From: CAYWPG01 sp964460035
Lineage (GTDB): Bacteria; Pseudomonadota; Gammaproteobacteria; Nitrococcales; AK92
Assembly: GCA_964460035.1 (NCBI GenBank)
Contig: CAYWPG010000004.1
Coordinates: forward strand, 74,850-138,849
Direction: 5' to 3'
Length of the DNA: 64,000 nucleotides
Shown here: positions 1 through 9,300 of the stretch, piece by piece
Position numbering within the stretch: position 1 is the first letter of the stretch
How the letters are laid out: each line of letters begins with the position of its first letter
The notes under the pieces: generated by a model
Seen by the model: the letters and a program-made list of their open reading frames with translations, nothing else
Databases searched by the model: none
What the model was told of the DNA's origin: nothing
Translations under genes and position numbers: made by a program

Positions 1-577
1 CCCATTGGTACATGTAGGCCGCCGCCGCGTGGCTGCGGGTGCGCGCGTCAATGCGCCGTTTGCTCGGATAGCGCGGCACGCCGTCGTCGCGCGCCGTGGC
101 CGCTTCGCTCAGGCGTGCGAGCTGCGGCTCGCCCGGCATGAGCTCATGCACCGCGACCGATGGGTTGATGTCCGGCGTGGGCTCGCGTGGCGTCGCTGCG
201 GGCTGCCGCGGGCTATGGAGCTGCACCAGCTCGGGGCGTTGTTCGGGTTGTGGCGGCGGCGGTGCGCCGGCGGTCGACTCTTGCAGGTGGTACCCCTCCG
301 GCACGCCCTGCGAGAGCGCGCGCGCTTCCCGCTGCGGCCGCTGGCGTTCCTCGCTCAGGCCGCCTCCGTCCTGGTTGGCCTGGGCAAGATAATCGTAATC
401 GTCGGGCGCGCGCTCGCTTGGCCGCTCCGCCAACGTAACCTCGATCAGGGGCGGTACCGCTCTGCGAGCAGGCGATGCGCTGAAGCCGACGCCGAAGATG
501 ACCAGGGCGTGAATCACGATGGCCAGAAAGACGGTCAGTGAAAGGCGGTCCGCGGGTGTAATTGCCGGTGTGTTCAT
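1..577 (-). CDS. tonB: TonB-like energy transducer, N-terminal part (cut by window edge)
   Basis: Reading the minus strand from the ATG at 577 gives 192 residues without a stop. There is a single hydrophobic segment at about residues 13-32 with an embedded His (IVIHALVIF), then a long Pro/Gln/Glu-rich stretch (a run of PPPPQP near residue 103), the usual layout of TonB: inner-membrane anchor plus periplasm-spanning linker. The C-terminal domain that contacts outer-membrane receptors lies beyond the window. The next gene upstream on the same strand is gshB, matching the tonB3-gshB-pilG neighbourhood known in Pseudomonas aeruginosa, where tonB3 is needed for twitching motility. That role here is inference. 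Confidence 0.75.
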   Translation of the reverse strand, partial: MNTPAITPADRLSLTVFLAIVIHALVIFGVGFSASPARRAVPPLIEVTLAERPSERAPDDYDYLAQANQDGGGLSEERQRPQREARALSQGVPEGYHLQESTAGAPPPPQPEQRPELVQLHSPRQPAATPREPTPDINPSVAVHELMPGEPQLARLSEAATARDDGVPRYPSKRRIDARTRSHAAAAYMYQW

Positions 578-622
578 GGCGGCAATCTTAGCGTGTTCGC
601 GCCCGTGCGACAGATCGTCGCG

Positions 623-663
623 CGCTTTGCGCCCGCCGGGTGCACGGCGGCGGGCGCAAAGCG
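623..663 (-). terminator. Perfect stem-loop after gshB
   Basis: Left arm 623-638 pairs perfectly with 648-663 (16 bp, GC-rich) around a 9-base loop. It starts 7 bases past the gshB stop. No U-tract follows on the minus strand, so it is a terminator or 3'-end stabiliser by position rather than a canonical intrinsic terminator. Confidence 0.6.
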
Positions 664-669
664 GGGGCA

Positions 670-1617
670 TCAGGGCAGCATAGTCTCGATTACATCGAAC
701 AGACGGGCGCAAATGTTCAGGCCGTAGATCCGATCGAGCTCGCGCACGCAAGTCGGGCTGGTGACGTTGACCTCGGTAAGGTAATCGCCGATCACATCCA
801 GCCCCACGAAGATCAGGCCGTGCGCGCGCAGGGTCGGCGCCACCTGTTCGCAGATCCAGCGGTCGCGGTCCGATAGCGGTACGCCTTCGCCGCGGCCGCC
901 GGCCGCCAGGTTGCCCCGACTCTCGCCGGCTGCGGGAATGCGGGCCAAGGCATATTCCACCGGCTCGCCATTGATCATGAGAATGCGCTTGTCGCCGGCA
1001 CTGATCTCCGGCAGGTAGCGCTGTGCCATCACGTAGCGCTGCTCGTGCTCGCTGAGCGTCTCGATGATCACGCTCAAATTAGGGTCTCCCGCCTGGGTAA
1101 CGAATACTGAGGCGCCGCCCATGCCGTGCAACGGTTTGAGTACCGCTTTCTCCTGCTCGTGCACGAAGGCGCGCAGGTCGCTGCCGCGGCGACTGACCAG
1201 GGTGGGCGGGCAGCACTGGGGAAAGTGCGCGGTGAACAGCTTCTCGTTGGCATCGCGCAATCCCTGCGGACGGTTGATCACCAGCGTGCCGGCCCGCTCG
1301 GCCAGTTCCAGCAAATACGTGGCATAGAGGTACTGGTTGTCCACCGGCGGATCCTTGCGCATCAGAATGACATCCAGTTCTTCCAGCGGTCGCAGCTGGC
1401 GCTCGCCTAGTTCGTACCAGTGCTGGTTGTCGTCCATCACGCGCAGCGGGCGACAATCGCCCAACGGGCGGCCGTTGCGCAGCGACAGGTCGCCCAGCTC
1501 CAGGTAATTGATTTCCCAGCCGCGCGCTTGCGCTTCGAGCAGCATTGCGAAGGTGGTGTCCTTATAGGGCGTGATGGTCGCTATCGGATCCATCACTACG
1601 CCGAGCTTGATAGTCAT
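670..1617 (-). CDS. gshB: Glutathione synthetase
   Basis: ATP-grasp ligase joining gamma-glutamylcysteine and glycine to make glutathione in the cytoplasm. The 315-residue protein begins MTIKLGVVMDPIATI, matching the family N-terminus; an upstream TTG/ATG extension to 1650 is not conserved. Visible family blocks include MRKDPPVDNQYLYATY, LKPLHGMGGASVF, the Gly-rich GNLAAGGRGEG loop and the C-terminal EVNVTSPTCVRE that closes the active site. Length is normal for the family. It is divergent from pilG, with the 238-base spacer holding both promoters. Confidence 0.96.
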   Translation of the reverse strand: MTIKLGVVMDPIATITPYKDTTFAMLLEAQARGWEINYLELGDLSLRNGRPLGDCRPLRVMDDNQHWYELGERQLRPLEELDVILMRKDPPVDNQYLYATYLLELAERAGTLVINRPQGLRDANEKLFTAHFPQCCPPTLVSRRGSDLRAFVHEQEKAVLKPLHGMGGASVFVTQAGDPNLSVIIETLSEHEQRYVMAQRYLPEISAGDKRILMINGEPVEYALARIPAAGESRGNLAAGGRGEGVPLSDRDRWICEQVAPTLRAHGLIFVGLDVIGDYLTEVNVTSPTCVRELDRIYGLNICARLFDVIETMLP

Positions 1618-1855
1618 GAGCAGGAATCCTCGCGTCTGATAAAGGGCCACAGCCGCTGTTGAACGGTTTGGCAGAAGCAGGCGCCCACTATACGGTATTC
1701 TCGGCCCGGGACGCTCCCGTCCGCTCGCTGCCCGGCCAGTGGATTGTATAGAAGTTATGTGTTAAACAATCTCAATAAAGTACTCGAAAGATAAGGGGAT
1801 TCTGCCCGCGGCGAAGATCAGCCGGCCGCGGCCAGCTTGGCTCAGGGGGGGAGCG

Positions 1856-2260
1856 GTGGACGACCATACGACGCATGGAGATCTGGCGGGCCTTAAGGTC
1901 ATGGTCATTGACGATAGCAAGACCATCCGCCGTACCGCCGAAACGCTTTTGAGGAAAGAAGGTTGTGATGTCGTCACGGCCAGCGACGGTTTCGAGGCGC
2001 TTGCCAAGATTGCCGATTACAAGCCGGGAATTATCTTTATCGACATCATGATGCCGCGCCTAGACGGCTATCAAACCTGCGCGCTAATTAAGCACAATAG
2101 GCTGTTTCGCAATACGCCGGTTATTATGCTTTCCAGTAAGGACGGACTGTTCGATCGTGCGCGTGGCCGCATTGTCGGTTCCGAGCAGTATTTGACTAAG
2201 CCTTTCACTCGCGAGGAGCTGCTCGGCGCCATTAAGCGCCATTGGCGGCAGGCTGCCTAA
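1856..2260 (+). CDS. pilG: Single-domain response regulator PilG
   Basis: CheY-like receiver of 134 residues that, in the Pil-Chp pathway, is phosphorylated by ChpA and promotes type IV pilus extension. Acidic pocket D19-D20, phospho-acceptor D63 in FIDIMMPRLDG and the conserved Lys K114 (YLTKPF) are all present. The start is a GTG preceded by a G-rich ribosome site (GGGGGGAG). It is first in an eight-gene run of pil/chp genes, all on the plus strand, so the promoter should be in the 1651-1855 spacer. Confidence 0.95.
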   Translation: MDDHTTHGDLAGLKVMVIDDSKTIRRTAETLLRKEGCDVVTASDGFEALAKIADYKPGIIFIDIMMPRLDGYQTCALIKHNRLFRNTPVIMLSSKDGLFDRARGRIVGSEQYLTKPFTREELLGAIKRHWRQAA

Positions 2261-2323
2261 TCCGGCGCGGCCGCCGTTGGCCTTTAGGTTCTATGAGTTA
2301 AGAAGGATTAAGAGGGGCTGCGC

Positions 2324-2689
2324 ATGACTCGCGTTCTCATCGTCGATGACTCTCCCACCGAGACCCACGTACTAAAGACCATGCTGGAGAAGCACGGTCA
2401 TCAAGTCATGGTCGCGGCTACCGGTGAAGAGGGAATAAGACTTGCGCAGGAACAGACGCCGGACGTCATTTTGATGGATATCGTCATGCCCGGCGTCAAC
2501 GGTTTTCAGGCTACGCGGAAATTGAGCAAGGATCCCGCCACTTCGGGGATCCCTATCGTGATTATCAGTACCAAGGATCAGGATACTGATCGAATCTGGG
2601 CAAAGCGCCAAGGTGCCAAGGACTATATCGCCAAGCCGGTAACCGAAAGCGTGCTGCTAGAGAAGATCAAGTCCGTACTGGAATTCTGA
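2324..2689 (+). CDS. pilH: Single-domain response regulator PilH
   Basis: Second CheY-like receiver (121 residues) of the Pil-Chp system; in P. aeruginosa it counterbalances PilG and acts on pilus retraction. D52 in LMDIVMPGVNG is the phospho-acceptor and K104 (YIAKPV) the conserved switch Lys. Lies 63 bases after pilG and 10 bases before pilI, consistent with one transcript. Confidence 0.95.
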   Translation: MTRVLIVDDSPTETHVLKTMLEKHGHQVMVAATGEEGIRLAQEQTPDVILMDIVMPGVNGFQATRKLSKDPATSGIPIVIISTKDQDTDRIWAKRQGAKDYIAKPVTESVLLEKIKSVLEF

Positions 2690-2699
2690 GCCGGTACGT

Positions 2700-3242
2700 A
2701 TGAGCGCCAAGGCTACATCGCCTTTTCTCCTGCTCCGGGAGCTCGAGCGTCGCGGGCGCGAGCACAGCGCCGATCTGCCCGCTCAGGACGAGGCCCATGA
2801 GCCGTGGGTCGGCATCGGGTTTCGGCTGGGACGCGAGCGATTCGTAGCGTCGATGGGCGAAGTGATAGAGATTCTGACGTGCCCGCCGCTCTCGCGGGTG
2901 CCGCGCACGAAAGCGTGGCTGCGCGGGGTGGCGAACGTGCGAGGCACGCTGCTCCCGGTCATGGATCTGAACGGATACCTGGGGCAGCCGCTGGCGGCAG
3001 CGACCCGCCTGAGCCGCGTGCTGGTAGTGCGCTGGCAGGGCACGGTCGCGGGACTGTTGGTGGAGGAAGTGCTCGGCATGCGGCACTTCTACGAAGAGGA
3101 CTGGAGCGAAGTGGGCGAGGACGTGCCCTCTCACGTGGCGCCGTACGTGACTGGCGAATACCGCCGAGACGGGCAGGCGTGGCGTGTTTTCAGCATGCGA
3201 GCCCTAATCGAGCATCCTCAGTTTCTCAAGGTGGCAAGTTGA
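2700..3242 (+). CDS. pilI: CheW-like coupling protein PilI
   Basis: 180-residue CheW-domain protein that would link the receptor PilJ to the kinase ChpA. Typical CheW features appear: FRLGRERFVASMGEVIEIL early, then the hydrophobic RGVANVRGTLLPVMDLNGYL block and a second beta-barrel half. Starts 10 bases after the pilH stop. The cluster has a second CheW-like protein, ChpC, at its far end. Confidence 0.93.
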   Translation: MSAKATSPFLLLRELERRGREHSADLPAQDEAHEPWVGIGFRLGRERFVASMGEVIEILTCPPLSRVPRTKAWLRGVANVRGTLLPVMDLNGYLGQPLAAATRLSRVLVVRWQGTVAGLLVEEVLGMRHFYEEDWSEVGEDVPSHVAPYVTGEYRRDGQAWRVFSMRALIEHPQFLKVAS

Positions 3243-3331
3243 TGCGCGTCGCTTGCTGGAGATAGCGACGAGAAGAAGCGTCTCTCCGGCAAGGGCGACT
3301 CGAGGGCATTCTCTTAGAGGGGTTTAAAACC

Positions 3332-5389
3332 ATGAAGCGGTCTGGCGATACGCAGCAGGCGGTGGGCTTGCGAAGGATAGCGAATGTGCTCGGCGGCTTG
3401 GTTATCGTCGCCGTGCTGGCGATGGTCGCCAGCTTCTGGATAGTCAACTTCTACGCCGCTTACGATCGCGAGTACATAAGTCGTGGCGAGCAGATTCGAG
3501 TGCTGTCGCAGTCGATCGCCAAGAACGCTTCCGAGGCGGCCAACGGTAAGACCGATGCGTTCGCCCTGCTGCAGGACGCCTATTCCGAGCTCATCGAGCA
3601 TTTGGACATGCTGCGCGATGGCAACCCCGCCACCGGGTTGCCGCCCACGGAGCTATCGTCCGAACCCGCGGCGGCTGCCCTTGAGAAAATGATCCGCCCT
3701 TGGAACGAGGTGCGCGAGAACGTCGAGGCCATCCTTGGTCGGCGCGAGATGGTGGTCACCGTGAACCAGCTCGCCGAACGGTTCCGTGCGGTGCTGCCTC
3801 GCCTCCAGAACCACATGGACCAGCTGGCCGACCGACTTGTAGCCGCAAATGCCGATCGAGCGCAGGTCTATCTGGCCGGGCGCGGCCTGATGGAGATCGA
3901 GCGGGTTAACCGTCACCTCGGCGAGATGCTGCGCGGCGGCATCGGTAATATCACCGCGGCAGAACGTCTGGGCGGCGCGGTCGCACAGCTAAGCGAAACC
4001 ATCGCTGCGTTGGGGCAGGGCGATCGGGCTATCGGCGTTGCCCCTATCAGCGATCCCCGCGCGCGGGAGATTCTCGGCGAGCTGGTCCGGCTGTTCCGCG
4101 GCATGGAGGGCGAAATGGCCCAGATGCTGGAAGGCTCGCCGGAGCTGTTTCGCGTGCGCGATGCCGCCGACAGCATCTTCATCAACTCGGATCTGGTCCT
4201 GGCGACCAGCGACTACCTGATCACGCAGTACGAGGCCATGGCGGATCAGCGGCCCGTCAAGCCCTGGTTCGGCTTTGCCTTTGGCGGTCTGGCGCTGGTG
4301 CTGCTGTTCGTGCGCGGCTTCGTCGCTCGCACCATCGCCAATCGCGAAGTGGCGGCGAAGGAAGCGGAGAAACGGCGTGCCGACGAGCAGTCCAAGCGCA
4401 ATCAGGAAGCGATTCTCAATCTGCTGGACGAAATCGAAGGCCTGAAGGAGGGCGACCTCACCGTACAGGCTACGGTAGGCGAGGAAATCACCGGCGCCAT
4501 AGGCGACGCGTTCAACGACGCAATCGACGCGTTGCGAAGCCTGGTGACCACGATCAACGAAACGTCCGTACAGGTATCCTCCGCGGCGCAACAGACACAG
4601 GCTACTGCCATGCATTTGGCCGAAGCCTCCGATCATCAGGCGCACCAGATCACGGCCGCCTCGGCGGCGGTCAACGAGATGGCCGTCTCTATCGATCAGG
4701 TATCCAAGAACGCGGGCGAGTCGGCTCGCGTCGCGCAGCAATCGGTGGACCTTGCGCTCAAGGGGGCCGAGGCGGTGCAGCGCACCATCGAGGGCATGGA
4801 TGCCATCCGCGAGCAGATTCAGGAGACCTCCAAGCGCATCAAGCGCTTGGGCGAGTCCTCGCAGGAGATCGGCAATATCGTCGAGCTCATCAACGACATT
4901 GCCGACCAGACCAACATTCTGGCACTCAACGCCTCTATCCAGGCCGCCATGGCCGGCGAGGCGGGTCGAGGCTTTGCGGTAGTGGCCGACGAGGTGCAGC
5001 GCTTGGCCGAGCGCTCGGGCAACGCGACCAAGCAGATCGAGGCGCTGGTCAAGACCATTCAAACCGACACTAACGAAGCGGTGATCTCCATGGAGCAAAG
5101 CACTGCCGGCGTGGTGGCCGGGGCGCGTCTGGCCGAGGATGCGGGTGCTGCGCTGCGCGAGATCGAGAACGTGTCCAAGCATCTTGCCAGCCTGATCCAA
5201 AACATTTCGGAGGCGGCAAGGCAGCAGGCCAATGCGGCGGCCAACATCTCCGATACCATGAACGTCATCCAGGAGATTACGTCGCAGACCTCGGCCGGCA
5301 CCAACGAGACTGCGACCTCTATTGGAAACCTCGCCGATCTGGCCAACGACCTGCGCAATTCGGTGGCCGGCTTCAAGCTACCCGACTAA
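3332..5389 (+). CDS. pilJ: Methyl-accepting chemotaxis-type receptor PilJ
   Basis: 685-residue inner-membrane receptor of the Pil-Chp pathway. Transmembrane segment 1 is at about residues 21-41 and segment 2 at about 312-328, enclosing a periplasmic sensor of about 270 residues. Beyond is a linker and a long helical signalling domain whose hairpin tip reads FAVVADEVQRLAERSGNAT, the kinase-contact region of chemoreceptors. PilJ homologues monitor pilus function; ligand here is unknown. The start ATG follows GAGGGG at a suitable distance. Confidence 0.95.
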   Translation: MKRSGDTQQAVGLRRIANVLGGLVIVAVLAMVASFWIVNFYAAYDREYISRGEQIRVLSQSIAKNASEAANGKTDAFALLQDAYSELIEHLDMLRDGNPATGLPPTELSSEPAAAALEKMIRPWNEVRENVEAILGRREMVVTVNQLAERFRAVLPRLQNHMDQLADRLVAANADRAQVYLAGRGLMEIERVNRHLGEMLRGGIGNITAAERLGGAVAQLSETIAALGQGDRAIGVAPISDPRAREILGELVRLFRGMEGEMAQMLEGSPELFRVRDAADSIFINSDLVLATSDYLITQYEAMADQRPVKPWFGFAFGGLALVLLFVRGFVARTIANREVAAKEAEKRRADEQSKRNQEAILNLLDEIEGLKEGDLTVQATVGEEITGAIGDAFNDAIDALRSLVTTINETSVQVSSAAQQTQATAMHLAEASDHQAHQITAASAAVNEMAVSIDQVSKNAGESARVAQQSVDLALKGAEAVQRTIEGMDAIREQIQETSKRIKRLGESSQEIGNIVELINDIADQTNILALNASIQAAMAGEAGRGFAVVADEVQRLAERSGNATKQIEALVKTIQTDTNEAVISMEQSTAGVVAGARLAEDAGAALREIENVSKHLASLIQNISEAARQQANAAANISDTMNVIQEITSQTSAGTNETATSIGNLADLANDLRNSVAGFKLPD

Positions 5390-5408
5390 CCGAGGAGCGG
5401 CGTTGGCC

Positions 5409-6302
5409 ATGGCTGCAGCCGATCAACTCGCGCCAGCCGTGTCTGCATGGGCTGGCCTGGAGAAGCTGCCGACGATGGAGCCGGCTGAGTTCGATCGTTG
5501 GGCGGCGCTATTGCGTGAGCGTACCGGCATGTATATGCCCATAGAGCGCAAGTCCTTCCTGGTTACCAGTGTCGGTTTGCGCATGCGCGAGCTGGGCTAT
5601 GAGGACTATGCGTCGTACTACGATTACCTCACTGCCGGACAGTCCGGAAATCTCGAATGGATGGCGCTGGTCGATCGGCTGACGGTCCACGAGACGCGTT
5701 TCTTCCGCGACCCCACGGCGCTGGCGTTCGTGGAAAGCGAATGCTTGCCGGTGATGCACCAGCGCATTCGCGACGGACTGCATGTACAAGCGTGGAGTGC
5801 GGGCTGCTCCACAGGGGAGGAAGCGTTCACCTTGGCGATGCTGATCGATCGCAGCCTGGCCGAGGCCGGATTGGATGCTCGTTTCGGCGTGATCGGCAGC
5901 GATATCAGCCTGTATTCGCTGGCCACGGCGAGGCAGGCGGTGTACCCGTCGCGCCGGGCTCATAATATCGAGCCCGCCTTGCGCGAGCGCTACTGCGAGC
6001 CGCTGGAAGGCGGCGGCTTCCGCATCTGCGATCGCCTGCGCCGACGGGTGTGCTTCGCTCAATTCAACATTCTGGATGCGGGCTCGACCCCGGTCGGCAG
6101 CATGGACCTGGTGTACTGCCAGAACGTGCTGATCTACTTCGACCGCGACACGCGCGCTCGCGTTCTCAACGGGCTGGTGCGGCCGCTGCGTGTGGGCGGC
6201 GTACTGGTCTTGGGAGCTGGGGAAGTGATCGGATGGAAGCATCCGGCCATGGAGCGAGTAGGCGGCACGGACGTCCTCGCGTACCGGCGGATACGCGAGT
6301 AG
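5409..6302 (+). CDS. pilK: CheR-type receptor methyltransferase PilK
   Basis: SAM-dependent methyltransferase (297 residues) expected to methylate glutamates on PilJ. The SAM-binding loop is visible as AWSAGCSTGEEAF, with the downstream NVLIYF motif typical of CheR. ATG at 5409 is chosen; an in-frame TTG two codons upstream (5403) sits 5 bases from GAGGAG and is an alternative start. Located 19 bases after pilJ and 13 before chpA. Confidence 0.93.
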   Translation: MAAADQLAPAVSAWAGLEKLPTMEPAEFDRWAALLRERTGMYMPIERKSFLVTSVGLRMRELGYEDYASYYDYLTAGQSGNLEWMALVDRLTVHETRFFRDPTALAFVESECLPVMHQRIRDGLHVQAWSAGCSTGEEAFTLAMLIDRSLAEAGLDARFGVIGSDISLYSLATARQAVYPSRRAHNIEPALRERYCEPLEGGGFRICDRLRRRVCFAQFNILDAGSTPVGSMDLVYCQNVLIYFDRDTRARVLNGLVRPLRVGGVLVLGAGEVIGWKHPAMERVGGTDVLAYRRIRE

Positions 6303-6315
6303 CGGGTGCGATGGA

Positions 6316-9300
6316 ATGAATGAGCAAGACGTTACCGACCACAGCACCCTGGGTTGGGTCAGGAAGGAACTCGATGCAACGCTGCAGCAGGCCGTAGACG
6401 CGCTGGAAGCTTACGCTGCCGAGCGCGACGATCCGACGCAGCTGCAGTTCTGCCTTACCCACCTGCATCAGGTGCGCGGCATCCTGCAGATGCTTGAGCT
6501 GTTCGGTCCGAGCATGCTGGTGGAAGAGGCCGAACGGTTGGCTCAGTTCCTGCTGGACGAGCAATCCGTCGGTGGCGACGAAGCGCTGGAAACGCTCATG
6601 CGGGCGATCCTGCAAGTGCCGGACTATTTGGAACGTATCCAATCCGGTGGTCAGGATTTGCCTATCTTGATACTACCTCTGCTCAACGACCTGCGGGCCG
6701 CGCGCGGCGAGAGTCTGCTCACGGAAAGCGCGCTGTTCTCGCCCAACCTTGAAGCGCGGCGGCCGGTTCCGCGTGCGGTCGCCAGCGACAGCGATCTGGT
6801 CATGACCGCCCGTCGCCTGCGGCATCGCTATCAGGTGGCGCTGCTCGGTTATCTGCGCGAGCAGCAAGTAAGCGAAAACCTCCAGCAGATGCAGGATATC
6901 CTGGATCGGCTCGACCAGGCTGCGCGGGACGATGAAACTGGCACCGTCTGGTGGGTAGGCGGCGGCTTGGTCGAAGCCTTGCGCGAGGGTGGGCTGGAAA
7001 GCAGCACGGCCACCAAGATGCTGCTTGGGCAGATCGATCGGCAGATGAAGCGAGTGATCGTCGGCGGCGAGGAAGCCCTGATGGTGGAGCCGCCGCGAGA
7101 GCTGATCAAGAATCTGCTCTACTACGTGGGCCGCGCGGAGCCGGTAGGCGAGCGCGTGTCCGCGATTCAGGAGCAGTACGCTCTTAAGGACTTGTTGCTC
7201 GACGATGAGCAGATTGCGCAGGCGCGGGCTGGGGTGTTCGGTCCCAGTAACGAGATCCTGTCCACTGTGGCGGCCGCTATCAAGGAGGACATCGCCGCAG
7301 TCAAAGACGCTCTGGATCTGTTCGTCCGCAGCGGCAGTCAGGATACTGAGCGTCTCGCCGCGCTGCCGGCGACCATGGGGCGCATTGCCGATACCCTGGG
7401 CGTGCTCGGGCTGGGAGTTCCGCGTAGCGTTGTCAAGGAGCAGATCGACAACGTGCAAGCCATCATCGCTGGCGAGCGGACCAGCAACGAGCAGGTGCTC
7501 ATGGATATCGCCGAAGCGCTGCTGGTGGTCGAGTCGGCGCTGGACAGCCTGAGCGGCGGTGGGCGCGATGAGTGGATCTTCAGTGAGGAGCCGGAGATCG
7601 ACGCGCTGCGCCCCGCTCCCGACGAGTTGCGGGATAGCGAGTATCGCCGGGTGTTCGGCGCTGCCATTAACGAAGCGATTGCCGATATCAATCGCGTCAA
7701 GGAAGCCGTCGTCAAGTTTATCGACAAGGGCGAGCCCGGCGATTTGGACGGCGTTCCGCCGGCTTTCCATTCCGTCGCCGGCGTACTCGGGTTGCTGGGC
7801 CTAGAGCGAGCCGCTGCCGTTGTGCGTGCGGCCGAGCGTTATCTTACAGAACGCATGGTGGCTCAAGGCCAGGTGCCCCAGGGGGAAGACCTGGACCGGC
7901 TGGCGGATGCCGTCACCGGTATCGAGTACTACCTGGAAGCGGTTCGCGACGGCCGCGCCGAACCCGAGCGGATACTCGACGTTAGCACAGCCAGCTTGGA
8001 AAGCCTGGGGTACAAGCCCGAGTCGGAACCCTCCCCGGAAGATGGGCAGCACTCCGTCACGGCAGCCGATAACCCGCTGCCGGATATACCGCCAGCGGAG
8101 CCGGTCAGCGAGCCGGTNNNNNNNNNNNNNNNNNNNNNNNNNNNNNNNNNNNNNNNNNNNNNNNNNNNNNNNNNNNNNNNNNNNNNNNNNNNNNNNNNNN
8201 NNNNNNNNNNNNNNNNNCAGCCGATAACCCGCTGCCGGATATACCGCCAGCGGAGCCGGTCAGCGAGCCGGTAGCCAGCAGCGACGCGGCGCCGGCGCCG
8301 CCAAGCCGCTCCAGGGCCCTGCAATACGATTTGCCGGTACTGGCGGCCGAGATCGACGACGACATTCTCCAAGTCTTCCTCGAAGAGGCGGAGGAGCTCC
8401 TGCAGACGATTAACGAGCAGTATCCGCGTTGGCGCGCCGATCCTGAGGCGAGGGATGCCCTGATCACCGTCCGCCGCATGTTCCACACCATCAAGGGCAG
8501 CGGTCGCCTGGCGGGCGCCTTGCAGCTCGGGGAGCTGGCCTGGGCTGCCGAGTCGTTGCTCAATGGGGTGATCGATAACACCATCGAACCCACCCCGGCG
8601 CTTTATCAGTGCGTTGATCAGATCGTTGCGACGCTCCCGGCCATGCTTGGGCAGATCCAGGGCGGGCCTGCGCCGGAAGAAGACATTCAAGCGCTCATGC
8701 GCCGCGCGGAGCTGTTGCGAGACCAGGCTGGGACGGCGCAGGCAGCGAGCGACGCCCTGGCCGCAGAGCTGCAGAGCGACCCTCCTTCCGCGCTGGCGAC
8801 AGCGCTCCCTCTGGAGTTCGACGAAGACGGCGAGCTGGACTTCGCGCTGCCTGACACCGAGCTTGCGGATATCGAGCTGGAAGCCGAAGCCGAGACCGAT
8901 GTCGAACTGGCGGCGGATCCGCCGGACTTCGGTCTGGATCTCGCCGGGCTGGAGTTCGAAGCGCTGGAACTCGAAGCCTTGGAGCTGGATGGCGGAGATG
9001 TCGCCGAGATCGAGCTGGAGGGTATCGAGGAAGAAGGACCGGAGGACGAGCTCAGTGATCTGGAGCTGCTCGAGTTCGGCGACTTCGAAATCGAGGAGCT
9101 TGTCTCGGAAGGGGCAAGCGGCGACGCCGAGCTCATGGAAGATACGCTCGGCGAGATGCCGGCGCTCGAGCCGCTCGCGGCAGAGACGGGCGCGCTGGCC
9201 GACATCGAACTGCAGCCCGATGAGGCCGATGCCGGCCTGGCAGCCGATCCGGTCCCGCATTTGGATCCTGTCCTTTACCAGATCTTCAAGCGTGAGTCGG

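Noticed and set aside
8817..9200. Repetitive Leu/Glu coding stretch in chpA as a tandem repeat or frameshift
   Set aside because: Repeats are imperfect at DNA level and the frame is intact through to the receiver domain; it is an acidic linker.
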